Part shown: piece by piece, positions 24,251 to 36,792 of the stretch
Numbering within the stretch: the first letter of the stretch is position 1
How the letters are laid out: each line of letters opens with the position of its first letter
Assembly (NCBI GenBank): GCA_030762175.1
Contig: CM060838.1
Coordinates: 19,272,501-19,336,500 of the forward strand
Origin: Metallyticus violacea
Lineage: Eukaryota; Arthropoda; Insecta; Mantodea; Metallyticidae
Direction: 5' to 3'
DNA: 64,000 nucleotides
Made by a program: the position numbers and the translations under genes
Notes under the pieces: generated by a model
Told to the model about the DNA's origin: nothing
The model's input: only the letters and a program-made list of their open reading frames with translations
Database searches by the model: none

Positions 24251-27200
24251 GTAGAATTTGTTAATTATGCACATTTTGTTATGGCTTTTGAAAAAGTTGG
24301 GAAAATATCCAAACGGTGCAAGAAACAATTTAAAAATATCCTAAGAAAGCATACAATTTTACCTTTAAATGCACATAGAGAAGGAGCAGTGAAATAACGT
24401 GTTATAAGTATATTAAAGGAAGCACACTAAAATATCCCATCAAATCACGTCTAAATGTTAACTCCTGTTTAACATACAAACACACATGGATAACATGTGA
24501 GTAATAATAATAACTAATAGTTTCAATATCCAAAATATTTCCTTCTGCAAGATATCATTATTCTGATGTTTGCAAAACTTAAGCATTCTAAGGCAATTGT
24601 TTGCGATTCCATGTTTTTTTTTATCACATATCAAAATGTTTAAGCTGGTAATGTCTTGCTTATTCAGGTGCCTACTGCCTCGCGTCGCTATTTCCGATTT
24701 GATCACTTAACATCTATCGGAACGCTTGTTTTTCTTTCTTTACAACCACCTTTTCCTCTTTAGGACTTTAAAAAATTCTCCGCCTGCGCTGTTTTGGAAT
24801 AATGTGGATGGAGTTATTGTTTTTAACAATCTTCCTTAATTACTTTTTCTTGCTGACTATACGAAACAGCTGCTTTTTAATATGCTCTTTAATGGAAGGC
24901 ACAGAGTTGCCTGGAGTGGCGAACGGGGAAACCCCTGCCATTGATATTCAGTCAAGGAAGGACATGCAGATGGCAGTCGAGTATTAATAAGTCCTTTCAA
25001 GCATTATTTTTCTGAAGGCTTAAGAAACACGATCCAATACTTCCCGTCCTTTGTCTTATCTTTGTCTTACTCTGTGGTGAGGTTTTACGGTCTCGCTCGC
25101 TCATATTAATCTCGGAAATATGCGGCGAAGCACAGGTTTGGCTTCATACTAACTTTGAGAAAAGACCCCTGGCTGGAGCAAAATTCTGTTCCATCAACTT
25201 TCACTGAACAGTGAAGCCCTGTGTAAAGCATACAATTTATAAACGGACATTAATATTTGCTGTAGGATATCATTCGAAGCATTGCCTACAAAATTTGCAA
25301 AAATAAAATATCCCTTACTATTTTATGCGCATGTTTCGATACAGTTATATAACTAATGTGGCAAAGTATGTTATATTCAACATTTTGTAGATTAATACAC
25401 TTTTATCTGCAATAATTTGGCGTCTTAGTATAAAGCACTCTTTTTAATGTACAGCAATGATAGAAAGAATGCTATCTTTTAATATATGTCCAAAGTATTG
25501 ACGTCACCACTTGCTGAAATTTGCTTAAAGTTCAGTAGCCAAGTGAATGGGTTTCATGTTGAAGAGAGATGATGAGCTATACACAGAAAAGGCTGTTCTT
25601 GTACCGACTGTTTTGCATTTATGCAGTTAATATAGAACAAATAAAGTTACCATTTTATGAAAACGATTATCTTAAAAATTACGTACATTAATTACCTGCT
25701 TTAAAATGTCGATATATTTAATAGAAATTACATCTGGCTGATTTTCGACAGTTGATTTCCTATCCGTTGGATTAGAACCATACAAAACCAATGTAAAGTT
25801 TTATAAGAGTCGTAAAGTACTGTAATTAATCTAGTGCGAAAAAGGCGTAAACGCATCACCTGTTTACACATCAAGTTGTTGTTTCAGCATCAGATGCTGA
25901 ATGTAATTTAACTGTTTCTACATTTTGGGGTTGACAACATAGCAAACTTATGATGTGCAATTAAAATTCACTAATGCTTGAGGAACGATTATATTAATTT
26001 TATTAAACAATGCAGAAACGTTGCAATGATAGATAAAGTTTTATAAAACAATATATAGGCATATCGGATTGAGTGGGGGAGGGCATAAAATAAGTTGCAG
26101 AATTTAAATCCCTTCGAACTCCTAAGTCTGTGAGAGAAATATCTGATGTTAAACGATGAACACATAAGATCATGCTGAGAAAGATTTGAATATAGAAATC
26201 ATGCTTGGAAGGTATTTTTAAATCAGACAGTGGGAAAATATTAAAACTATGTATTAAAGAGTGCCCCAAAATCTGTGTTTAAGCATTTTAACCATAATTG
26301 AAATTCAGAAAAATCGTAAGGAATGCAAGTGTTAGGTTTTGTGTTTTTAGAATGTATTGAAATGACGTGATATTTTCAGAGTGCTGCAAGGGCATTTAAG
26401 TATAATTATGGAGGAAATTACTTGACTTAAATTGCATACTAGTGGAGAGCGTTTAAGTATATTTATTCAATACTTTTCGGTTTAGCACATTCTGTATCCA
26501 TAGTATAGGAAATTTATTTCTATACTTTTTTTTTAAAATAAAGGACTGACGTGCGGCATGTATTAAATATGGGTGCTAGTCTGCGCATTAGTTTACAGTG
26601 ATTTTTTTTTTTTTGTGTCTGTATAAATGGCTTTATCATGGATTTTACTGTCACTGAGCCAAGGGGGACTGACCGTTTGGTCCAGGGGCTAGCGCTTGTC
26701 CATCATAGGTGGAAGCTATCTTTTATTTTACTTGCATAAATAAGTTAAGCATGGGAATTGTAAAACTAGTCAGAAAAAGAGATAAGCTTAAGAAAACGCC
26801 TAAAGGTCGGGGGGGGGGGGAGAGATGGAATCAAGAGGGTCATGTTTAGACACGTCTGATTAGGGTATTATAAGGAAGAATTGGTGCAAGGGTATGGAGT
26901 CTGGAGACAAATCTCGGTACGGGACAGAAGGAACATCTCGAGGGGTGTAGGTCACCTCACCCCCTCTCCTCACTTACCCTGCCCTATGTACGCATCGTGG
27001 GAAGCTGCATTGTAGAAGCAGCCGGCATTTTATAGTGGCCCAATCAGGTCGTGAGAATTCCCCCAAACCTGACCCACGGTTTTCCTATTGAAATTAAAAC
27101 AGAGTTTCATCCTGTGCCCTGCAGTCTTTCGGAACATGTGCGCTGTACATTTCATTAACTATTGCCGAAATTTACAGCAGCTGTGTTAGAAGGATTTGGG

Positions 27201-27590
27201 GAAAACGGTGGTGGGGAGGGGAAGTAACTTTTTTCGAAATCATATTTTGCAGAAGTATCTGCCCAAGTAACATTGTAGTTAATAGATGTCCTGGTGAATG
27301 TTTAATATTTACACATAAACTGTAAATAAATCACTTTGCTCGCCTGTGAAGAAAGTCTTTTTATGCCACATTTCTGTTTACATACAAGACTTTCATTTCA
27401 ACACTTGCCACACTCAATAACTACTTATTTAAAATAGTTTAAATAAGTAAGACATTTGTTGTAAACAAAACACGCCAGTTTTTAAATCAAGCAATAAGTT
27501 CACCCCCCTTATCCTCAACCACCTCCACTTTAATGACATCCCTACTTCGACAGGTAAATGTTAAGAAAATTCAATTGTCACTAACTCTCT
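24251..27590. other. unassigned A+T-rich DNA
   Basis: No recognised gene. It includes a 12-G run (26809-26820) and a perfect short hairpin at 27422-27449 (12-bp arms TACTTATTTAAA, 4-nt loop). Confidence 0.5.

Positions 27591-27591
<1 letters not shown>

Positions 27592-27657
<66 letters not shown>
27592..27657. repeat. (CT)n(AT)n compound microsatellite
   Basis: About sixteen CT units pass directly into about seventeen AT units. Confidence 0.97.
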
Positions 27658-27660
<3 letters not shown>

Positions 27661-28202
27661 GGCAAACTACATTATGTTGTTAGAAGAATTTGCACAGAAA
27701 AAAAAATACAAGTCAATAGTTGTAGGATAAAAATGTATTTTATTTTGGGCGCAATTGCAATTAGTAAAATTACATAATACAGCTTGTTCGGAAAACCGGA
27801 TTGTCGGCTTACATTCTGTTCTTTCTTGTAGAGTATGCATAATATTGAACCAGTTTATTAACAAAACGCAATTATTACATTACAAGGTGAATAGTATTAT
27901 TGTACATTGTATTGCTCAAACAGCTACAGTAAACACGTTATCAGGCAGCGGTAGAAAAACAATTGACGTGATTGAATTAATAATTTAAAAGTGACGGTCA
28001 CTGGGAGTAAGGGGATGAAACGTAAAATATGATCAACTTTGGTTGTAAACCTCCCCCTGAATATTTAAGTTGACGTGCTTTTTGTTAAAAATTAAATTTA
28101 ATTTAAATAAATAGTTATATTCATACTGGCAAATTGTGAATAGAAAGTCATATTTATGTACATATATGCATTTGTTCAGTTATGTGTTAACTTTTCATCA
28201 CT

Positions 28203-28490
28203 GAGTCGATCCTGGTGGTGTAGTGGTAATCGTACTTGTCGCCTAAACCCAAGATCGCGGGTTCGATCCCGAGCAGAACCGATGGATTTTTTCGGGCATA
28301 AAAATCAAGTATGGCTTCCTTCGGAAGGGAAGTAAAGCGGTGGGTTGCGTATCGTACATTTACGGCACGATAAAGGGACCTCAAGTCTGAAAAAAGAGGC
28401 CTCTGAGCAAAATTAGTCGGCCGTTTCACGCCTGATTTGAATGGGACGCTGATGGCCTGAGATGTTAAAGAGCTTCCGTAAATAAACCAA
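28203..28490 (+). mobile_element. SINE family A, near full-length
   Basis: Head GTCGATCCTGGTGGTGTAGT with A box, B-box region GCGGGTTCGATCCCG, a complete body (GTATCGTACATTTACGGCAC, GAGGCCTCTGAGCAAAATTA) and the end GATGTTAAAGAGCTTCCGTA plus AAATAAA-type tail. A few substitutions only. Confidence 0.94.
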
Positions 28491-28544
28491 ATAGAACATT
28501 TTTTTTCATTAATCAGGCATCGCAACCGTTCGGCACTAATGTTT

Positions 28545-28675
28545 AGGGGGACAGGAGGCGTTCCCGGTATAAATTTAGCACCATTGCAGCAGTTATTGGT
28601 GATTAAGGAATGGGGAAAACATCAATTGGACGGCCCTGGCGGAATTGGAACCGCAGACCCTCCCGATCACGAGCT
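28545..28675 (-). mobile_element. SINE family B, old fragment
   Basis: The minus strand shows a decayed head (GGAGGGTCTGCGGTTCCAATTCCGCC, here described as a B-box region at about 28635-28660) and then body words with many changes. It follows the A copy at 28203 almost directly. Confidence 0.6.
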
Positions 28676-30900
28676 ATTTATATGTATTAATTACTTGATA
28701 TGTAACTAATCAATACATAAGTTTTGTTTGAAATGCTCTACATTTTATATAAATTACATTTTAATGATTTAACGTAAACAAATATATATATGTACAGTTA
28801 ACTCGTGCTCATATTACTTTAAATTAACGTGACTAATATGTTGCTCATTGCACAATATCAGCAGTACTATTGCTTATCTTCTTAAAGCAACAACTAAGAA
28901 AACGTGAGTGGTCTGTTTTTTTAAATATACTTACCTTCAAGCGATTAGCAGCTTTCCTTCCCATTGTTTTGAAATGTCTCTTGATACTGTCAGCCGATGT
29001 GCGAAGGTTCAATTCCTGCTATGCATAAGCAGCATGAAATTTCCAGTTTCCCTCTCTACCCACAGGCTTTGGTTTTGCTCTGTCCACTTTGCGCATCTAT
29101 TTTAAATACGCAAATACAGGTTGGAAAGAAAGCTTAGTACATTCATTCACACAGGTTGTAGACTACACTATTACGAATAGTATTTTTAAATTATTATTTT
29201 ATACAAATTAAAATGCAACATAGATAGGCTTGCATTTCACTAACAACTGACATAAGGAACAAACGAGAGAATTTTTTCTTTACACTCGTTTAAAAACTGC
29301 ATAACCATTTGGCTGAAAGGAGCAATACAATCAAGGAATTGTGAAGTTAGTTTTCTTATTGTTTTTACTAAATTTAGAAAGCCACACCGATATAGAAACA
29401 CATGTTCATTGAAAATAATGTTTAAAAAAGATTACAATTACAGGACCCAGTATGCTCTGTTTATGTTAAATTGCAAAAGTCACAAATGGCATTTACTTTA
29501 CTTTAAATTGTGTACATCATAAATGATAATTTACAGCACAAAACAATAAGCATTCATGGTAAGCAGGAGGGAAAAAGGGAGAAAAAAGATATTAGAAGAA
29601 TATTTAATGTTTCCTAGATTGTGCATGCGGTTTGGTCATGTACTTTTGGGTACAATACCGCCACTTCTCACGCGCACATTTTTGGAGTTGGTAATTTTTA
29701 CAAATTCCTTTTTAGGCAATGTATTATCGAGGCCTGTGCTTTTTATGACTATTCTAATTCTGCTCAAGAAGGGACACAATTTTGTTAGATTTTTTGTTTA
29801 TCACACTTACGGAAATAATAAAGACATTAAAAAGCATATATTAGATTACAAACTTTTTTCAAAGCGGAGAATGCTCTTTCGTTTTTGGGAGAGGTTTAGA
29901 AGAAATGTAGATTACTATTGGTTTGGCAACAGTTTTTTAAATTTCTTTTCTTTCTTTGTTTCTCTTTTTTTATTTTCTTGATAGCTTAACGCATACCTAC
30001 ACTGAAAAATTGTTTTATCAAAAACTGCACTTGTGCTTCCATGTTAGTGAGCCTCCGGGTGGAAATCATTCTACGAACACCTGAAGGATTTTAGCTCTGT
30101 TGATAGTGTTTTCTTGTTTGTACAAAAATGACCAGTCAGAGGTAAACATTAATTGTGTTAGAGATATGTTGTGATTTAACTGAAGTTCACTTAGCCATTC
30201 TCAAACATAGTGCTCTGCAACGATTTCTAAGATAACTACGTGAGTGTAAAATACGTTCCTTATTGAAAAATCTTCTTTGGACTTGCCGATTTCAAGTAGT
30301 CTATCTTCAAGATATGAAAATGCTTGCATACAAAACAGGAAGTAAATAAGCTAAGATTTTGTGCGTTCCTAGAACTTTGCAAACATGTAAAAATACAGAT
30401 TATTGTGCTTGATTTGTTGGTATCTCGTATTATACTCCGTTTAGTACAAATATTGAAAATAATTGCCAATAATTTATATGCAATTTTGAGGAGAAAGAGT
30501 ATCATGGAACATTTTCCCATACGTATTCGACCATAGGCCAAGCATTTACAGTCTTTACGGGTTGTCATGGTGTTTTGGTATGAGCACTAAACATCTCTTT
30601 GTATGCCTTGTGTATTTAGATATCACCGGTTTTTTTAACACATGTTTGCAATGCAGGATAGTAGCTTAAGGCGATACTTCTTACATGCGGGTACTGCGCA
30701 GGTGTGTGTGCTTGTGTATGTGTGTGTCATAGCGAGTGGTGGCAGATGGGCGAAATAGGGGAATTGTGATCGATAGCAGTAGCATCAGGATATGCCAGTT
30801 ATAGACAGGGCCGTCTCTTGTTCTGGAGATTTCAATGCTCGGTAAGCGACTGAACACCGCAGAAACGCGATATTCCTGCGCTCAATACATTCGTTTATTA
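28676..30900. other. unassigned A+T-rich DNA
   Basis: No recognised gene. The longest ORF of the window (29556-29981, 141 codons, +) lies here. It is rich in Phe, Leu, Lys and Arg with no domain, no splice context and A+T-driven codons, so I do not call it a gene. Confidence 0.5.
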
Positions 30901-30904
30901 AAGT

Positions 30905-31164
30905 TTTTTAAAAACGTTTTTGATACCCCTTTTCACCATTGAGAGGTTATTGGTGGACATTGATAATCCATGACATGATAAACGGGGAAAGACTTTTTTA
31001 TTTCAGGCATAACTAGGGTATCTGTCTGGTATTTACCATTGATGAGGACTGAGGGAAACCTGGAGAGAGAGAGGGGGGGGGGGAGAGAGATACTCAAGGC
31101 GGAATTTTGAAACGCAGACCTCCCAATACAAGTCCGTTCTTTAACGTGCTGGGCCTCCGTATTG
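30905..31164 (-). mobile_element. SINE family B, strongly diverged
   Basis: Same order of blocks as other minus-strand B copies: GGGGTATCAAAAAC end at the left, ATTGGTGGACATTGATAATC and ATGATAAACGGGGAAAGAC in the body, AACGCAGACCTCCCAATACA in the head (as written on +). An 11-G run (31073-31083) inside a GA tract replaces the usual GGAAAAAACCTCAGG part. Likely an old insertion. Confidence 0.75.
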
Positions 31165-31739
31165 GTTTTTATTAAAGTGCTATCTAGGTATTCCCGAATG
31201 GAATATGGTCGTTTTTTTTAGTAACACAGTGGTCAGCGATGAAATTATTGCATTGGAAAATTAATATTTTTCAAACAGCAGCATCGCCTTAAATTCAAAA
31301 CGATCAAAATGTACCTAGCACGTACAAGTAGTTTGAAATTTGATTACGTATGTTAATGTAATCAAACAAATATTAATCCATTTCATTTGTTTCCGTGTTG
31401 GACTGTAACGTGTTGTATGGATTTATGCTGAGAGTTTCTAGAAGACTGTAGATCATTCACATTGATAAAAGGAGGAACAAGATAGCGTAGGAGTGGGCGA
31501 AGTATTTTCTTAGCCCTCACCAACGTACCTCCTTTGCAGCTCTAATTAGATCAGCAATCATGACCCAATAATCTACCTACACTAAATGCTTTATAGTGGG
31601 ACAGTCACTGGTTTCAGAAAGACTGGCTACCACAGGAGCACCTGGCTGCTGGTTCTAAGAACGTTGTATGCGATGTTCTCATCAGACTTCACGAGTAACT
31701 ATCACTTCTGCATATCAAACTTGGGTTAATGAAACAAGC

Positions 31740-32180
31740 TTACGGAGACTTTAAACAAAGATGATGCTTGTCATTACGTTTGTGACAAATTTGCAGCAAA
31801 AATGAAAGAAAGTGTATTTAATGGTTTCAATATCATAAAACAAAACACAGCATGGAAAGGCAATACAGAAATAACAAAAATTCTTGAAAATAAGAAGTCC
31901 TCAGATTAAGAGAATGTTGTGGACAAAATGTTAGACATGGTTAAGGAGTTTGACTGCAAAATGAGTTTGAAAACTCATATTTCACATTCACATCTTATTT
32001 TCCGAAAACCTGGATTCTCTTAGTAAAGAACAAGGTAAAAGTTTCCATAATGATTTAAAGGAGTTAGAGACAAGATATCAGGGACTTGGGACATCAGTAT
32101 ATTTGCTAACAATTGTTAAATATTCAAGCAAGAAATCGTAAATACCTTACATAAAAAATCGGCAATTGCAATAATGTACA
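31740..32180 (+). pseudogene. relic of a mobile-element-associated arthropod gene
   Basis: On the + strand, interrupted by stops and frameshifts, the translation gives NTAWKGNTEITKILENKKSS, then a segment KMLDMVKEFDCKMSLKTHIS followed by HSHL. After a frameshift come F-PENLDSLSKEQGKSFHNDL and KELETRYQG. From memory these match the C-terminal block of a large group of uncharacterised arthropod and cnidarian proteins (MSLKLHFLHSHL, FPENLG, SEEQGERFHQD, MEERYQGRW) that occur in many copies and are thought to belong to mobile elements. Its function is unknown. The copy cannot be expressed as one protein. It has no recognisable neighbours from the same element. Confidence 0.7.
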
Positions 32181-33367
32181 TATTTGCAAAAGGATTCAGG
32201 TAAAAACTCTGGATAAGGTGTAATTAAAGTTTATTTATGGCACACGCCAAATCTTTGTTGTATTTAGGGACTTGTATCAGAAATAGTGTGCCTTATGCAC
32301 TACAACAAAGCCATCGGTATGGAATGTACTGCATATTCCGAATCTTTGAGACCACATTCAAAAGGACCGTCTTAGAAAAAATTTTCAGCTAGACGAGATG
32401 AGTTAGCTTTTAAAAGAGGTTCTTGCTTTCATGCCTTGTTATTGGTAAAACATATTGAAATAGCTTCGAAACGATTGGGAACTACTCAAGGTATTACTTC
32501 AGAAACCTTGTGGTTTCACAGATTGGCATGATCAAGCCTTGCTCGTGGCGAAGGACAATTTTACTGATTTTCTATTACTGGTAGAGTTGTTAGGATTTTG
32601 CTAGCATTGTGTGGACGCCTAACCTGCCTCTGCCTCTGTTCGCGTCATAGTGCTAGTCACAAAATCAACTGCTCCATCTATAAGTGTGATAACGTCGTAG
32701 AGCAAGGGAAAACTTCAAACAAAACGCTCCTATGCTCGAGACTCATGTGGCTGTGTATTTGACATACCGTTTTTCCTGCCAGCTGACCGAGAGTCCGGCT
32801 ATTGGGAAGTGTGAACATCCTGGAGGAAGTCTTTTGTCCGACCATTCTGAAGACATGTTTGAAATTCGGCGACGCTGCAGACGACGGCCACCACCCTCGT
32901 TCGCAGATATTGTGATGGAGTGAGGGGGGCACGTGCCATATGTGAGGGAGGGAGTTGTTTGTAGTAGAAGTGCCAGCTGCCCTGTGTGAGTAGAGCGGAA
33001 CACACTCAAGGCAGGTAGGGGTGTCTACCCACAGACACCCCCACTCCTTCACTTTATGATTGACGTCTTTCATCCGAACATGTCAGAGGTTCTTCCCAGC
33101 AGCGGCATTAGGACGAGTATGTTACTAGTTCATTATATAAACTTGTATTTGTGAGGGCAGTGAAACAAAGGTGCCGCCCTCACTTCAAAACTTCAGGAAG
33201 CATACAATTTTTTTTCCCTCGAGTATTACTGTACCCTTAAAAGTATTTTTATAGCATGTGAATCTTTGCTGGCTTTCGGTCAAAGCCCTTGTATTAGCCC
33301 AATTGTCGATTATTCCATTAAAAGAGGAAACTTGTGCTCACTACCTAAGTTTCTGTTAAAACATTTC
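32181..33367. other. unassigned DNA with a G+C-rich patch
   Basis: At about 32690-33060 base composition rises and several overlapping ORFs of 63-131 codons appear on both strands. On the minus strand one runs into a possible donor GTATGT near 32765. No family signature is seen, so I leave it as a possible exon, promoter or old element. Confidence 0.35.
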
Positions 33368-33377
33368 TCTCTCGTGA

Positions 33378-33678
33378 GGGGTCGGTCCTGGTGGTGTAGT
33401 GGTAACCATACTTGTCTTCTAAACCCAAGATCGCGGGCTCAAACCCGGCCAGGATCGATGGATTTTTGGGGCGTAAAAATCCTAAGTATGGCTTCCTTCA
33501 GAAGGGAAGTAAAGCCATGGGTCCCGTGTCGTACATTTACGGCAAGAAAAAGAACCTCAAACCTGAAAGAAGAGGCCTCTGAGCAAAATTTATCGGCCGT
33601 TTCATGCCCTGTATGGAATGGGACGCTGGTGGCCGGAGCTGTTAAAGAGCGTCCACAAATGAAACAAATTAACGACAA
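33378..33678 (+). mobile_element. SINE family A, full-length with 10-bp target-site duplication
   Basis: Complete copy: GTCGGTCCTGGTGGTGTAGT at 33381, B-box region GCGGGCTCAAACCCGG, the full body, and the end GAGCTGTTAAAGAGCGTCCA with an ACAAATGAAACAAATTA tail. TCTCTCGTGA is present on both sides (33368-33377 and 33679-33688). It is the best reference for the borders of the family. Confidence 0.96.
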
Positions 33679-34219
33679 TCTCTCGTGAAGCTTCCAGGCT
33701 TTGACCTTTTGTACATGAAGACCTCAGGCAAAGAATATTAAAATTTACAAGAAACTGATTTGAGATTATAGCGTGTTCAAATTACTGTGTTCATTAAAAC
33801 TCATAAATGCCGGCAGTGTCAAAACATCGGTGAAAACAGGGATTTTAAATGGAAAATAACATGTCCGTAATTTTTTATTTTTATCTGTATTGTGTACATT
33901 TTAAAATTAAAAATAACCCTAGATTGCATATCAACAGTGATTATAGCTGTAAATATATTATTTTCTTAAAATATGCGTGTTTCCTCTTTGTACACTCTAA
34001 AGTTTTACACGTGTTAATATAATGAGCAGGTTAATTATGATTTCGTCTTCTCAATTACAAACAAAACCAATAATTAAAATACGTTTGTGATGCGAGATTA
34101 TTTGAGCTTCAGTGCCACAAAATTTCTTTAGTTTCCGGCATTGATAATGTAAACATAGAATGTTATTTCATAATAACCTGGTGTTGGAATTTTTTTTTTC
34201 CTTCCCTCTGTGAAAATGA

Positions 34220-34400
34220 AGATAGGCGCTCTCAAAACCTAAGGTTCACAGGTTCAAACCCAATCGAGGTTGATAGGTTTTTCGGGACTTAGAGAATTTA
34301 AAGCTCACGAGAGACTAATGCCGTAGATTTACGGCACATTAAAGAACTTTATATCTGAAATAAGAGGTCCCGGGACAAAGTTATCAGCCATTTCACATCC
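34220..34400 (+). mobile_element. SINE family A relative, very old copy
   Basis: The order of blocks is retained with many changes: CACAGGTTCAAACCCAATC (B box), TTTTTCGGGACTTAGAG, GTAGATTTACGGCACATTAA, AGAACTTTATATCTGAAATA, AGAGGTCCCGGGACAAAG, CAGCCATTTCACATCC. The A-box half is unrecognisable. It may be a sister subfamily rather than only a decayed copy. Confidence 0.75.
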
Positions 34401-36299
34401 AAGTAATACCTTAGGTGTACCTTGAAGCGATCGGTTGACCAGCCTATCCTTTCGACATCCATAAATGCTAAGTGCAACTAAAATTTAAATAGTTCTTACG
34501 GTCCTTCAGTATCCGGAAAGAGCTTTAGGCCCAAACCTTATAAGTCCACGATGAAGATCAATGATAGGAGTGATCTTCAACTTTTTTAAAATGTCAATTT
34601 GTAATACAGAAAATGCACTTTCCTTGCATTTTATTTGTGTAAAATGAAATCCAGTAAATATGCCAGAATATCGAATGCATATCTAATTTTTTTAAAAGCT
34701 TGACTTAGATTATTCTTTGCCTGTAGTCTTCATATGGCACAGTTAGAAGCAAATCAGTCAGTTCATGTTCGAGCACAATATGTGAGGGTGAATTGGGGGG
34801 GGGGGGGTTGTACGTGTTGACGGTGCTTAAAATGTAGAGCACAATCCTAGGTAGTAAATATACTAATTTTGTGGGATATTCTGAGAACTTTCACAAAGAT
34901 ATTTAACTTATTAAATGTAGGCAGCGTAGAGCACTGATTTGCGAGCGACAAACTCTCTCTGAGGACGAGATTTAATGGTGTCCATCCACGCTGTTTGTAA
35001 TGCGGAGGGAAGGAAGGGGGGAAAATCAGAGAAACTTAGTTAAAACGATTGAGGAAATACGAGAATAGATGAGAAGCACGACATCGTGCAGGAAGTAATA
35101 TTTTTTGGACATATAAGCCCTACAGGTATATGTGATAACCAGGGCAAGGATTTATACGTAAATAATACATGTTTTATTTTTCATTAGTTCAATTAAATAT
35201 TTGTCATTTAATTTGGAGAGATATAACATTTTTATTCTCCATATTTTTCCACATTTCTAGGCACCTGTAGTACATGCTTTTATATATTTACATATCTTCA
35301 TATAATAAAAATTATATAAATATTTTCTATATTTTATGATTTAAAAATTAATATTGTTAGATAATAAATTTACTAGCATCAGTATTTGTAAATTGTGTCT
35401 GGTTTTACCACGAAAAGCGGAATGTGGAAAATAAATCATAATTAAATGGGGAGCGTGGTTACATGCAGTGGAATGATATGTAGTTAATATTGAATCATCA
35501 AAACATTTTGGACCTATTAAACTCTAAAGGCGTTGTTTCAGTTATATTCACAATGTCCGTTGCTGGAGGTAGAACATTAACAGATGATACAGCATACTCC
35601 AAACAAATCTCTTGTACATCACAACTGCGTTAAATATTCTTAAAAACAACCCGAAGCCGAACATCCTGAAGAAGTTAGCAAAAAAATGGTATAGTAGCAG
35701 TCGCAGTGCAAATTGAAGTTGAACACAGTGCTAGTCAACAATCCACATTTTAGTGTGCTATGCAACCCTGCTAATTTTTCATAAATAGACATTAGTAGAG
35801 TAATAAATCCACTTGCAATACAAAAATGTTGTGTTGATTTTAATGCCAATATCAAGTGGGTTAAATTCTGGTTCTGTTAAGCAGTGGAATGTAGCATGAA
35901 CATTTGATAAAATACAGCTATTCTTTATATTATTTTTGTACATTTTAGTGCTTATTTTATGTTAATTTTGTATTTACAATTCAAGGCATCGGTTAAATGC
36001 CATGTTTTGCTCTTAAGTAAAAAGATTTTGAAATAGTGACCTTCACTGTGTTACTTTACACTTTGATTTAAAACATTGCCCATGCTACAGTATCTCGCAT
36101 TTTCCAATAACTGCTGTTTATTTCCACGAACATTAATTTTACTGAATTTGTAACGACAGTAAGGAACACCCCCATGCCTGAATTTATATTTCAATAATGC
36201 TTGGAAAAGTACAACTGCAAGAAGTCATTGGGAATGTTGGGTAGGTGCTACACAGGACATGCAAATTTTGCAGCATTTTTTTATGATTATTCATCATAG
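34401..36299. other. unassigned A+T-rich DNA
   Basis: Nothing recognised; includes a 13-G run at 34795-34807. Confidence 0.5.
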
Positions 36300-36769
36300 A
36301 AAGTAGAAAAGCTGTGCTCACGTTCCAGCAGCGCTACAGAGAAATTTTGACGAGTTTTTGTTTTGGCACGTGCCGAGAGACACCTGGAAGGCAAAGATAA
36401 GGACAGTAGCCTGCTTAGCTCTTATCTGAGGCACGGGAGTCTCCATATGTCGGAGGTTTGTTACGCTGGGACGATCCTCGACATCTTGACTCCGTAGCAA
36501 ACGTTCCACTTGAGGGACTCTGAAGACGTCTGCAACGACGATGTGGAGTAATTAGAAGCCGGGGAAGGGGGTTCTCTCGTGTCTTAAGACATGGTGAATG
36601 TTGCTCATTTAGTGGATGTCTGAATCCCCGTCTCCCAACCGTTGCTGCCGGATCAGCTTCAGTGACTCCCAAGCCAAGCGAGGATGACCGTGGTGCTTCA
36701 GCACGCGTCTTTTCTTCGTTCATTATGCTTAACCTCCACAACCCCTACAAAAGCAAAATACCAGCGGCA
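36300..36769 (+). promoter_or_regulatory. G+C-rich block, proposed Myb promoter and 5' leader
   Basis: About 450 bp with far more CG dinucleotides than the flanks, ending at the proposed first coding exon. Promoter function is inferred from composition and position only. No TATA box or transcription start is assigned. The + frame leading into the exon is open from just after a TGA near 36518, with a second in-frame ATG at 36725, so the leader might partly be coding. Confidence 0.4.
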
Positions 36770-36792
36770 ATGGGCAGAACTTTTATGAGAAA
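36770..36792 (+). CDS. Myb: Myb, proposed coding exon 1
   Basis: Proposed start of the Myb protein: seven codons (MGRTFMR) plus two bases, followed by a canonical splice donor GTGAGT. Evidence: the ATG has G at -3 and +4; it lies at the edge of a G+C-rich block; the donor phase leaves two bases, which the G at 55066 completes to a Lys codon, giving MGRTFMRK and then SRSGYDSG. Vertebrate MYB, as I recall it, also has exactly seven codons plus two bases in its first coding exon (MARRPRH/S). An in-frame upstream ATG at 36725 would add 15 residues. The link to the exon 18.3 kb away is inferred from phase and length, not seen. The alternative is an exon at 17857-17936. Confidence 0.5.

Noticed and set aside
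27422..27449. Perfect 12-bp-arm hairpin as an RNA gene or terminator
   Set aside because: Pure A+T-rich palindrome of a size expected occasionally in such DNA; no supporting context.
29556..29981. Longest ORF (141 codons, + strand) as a membrane-protein gene
   Set aside because: Hydrophobic and basic composition follows from A+T-rich codons. No domain, no conserved motif and no splice or promoter context, and such lengths occur by chance in 64 kb.
33266..33688. 140-codon ORF as a gene
   Set aside because: It is the translation of a SINE A copy with target-site duplications.
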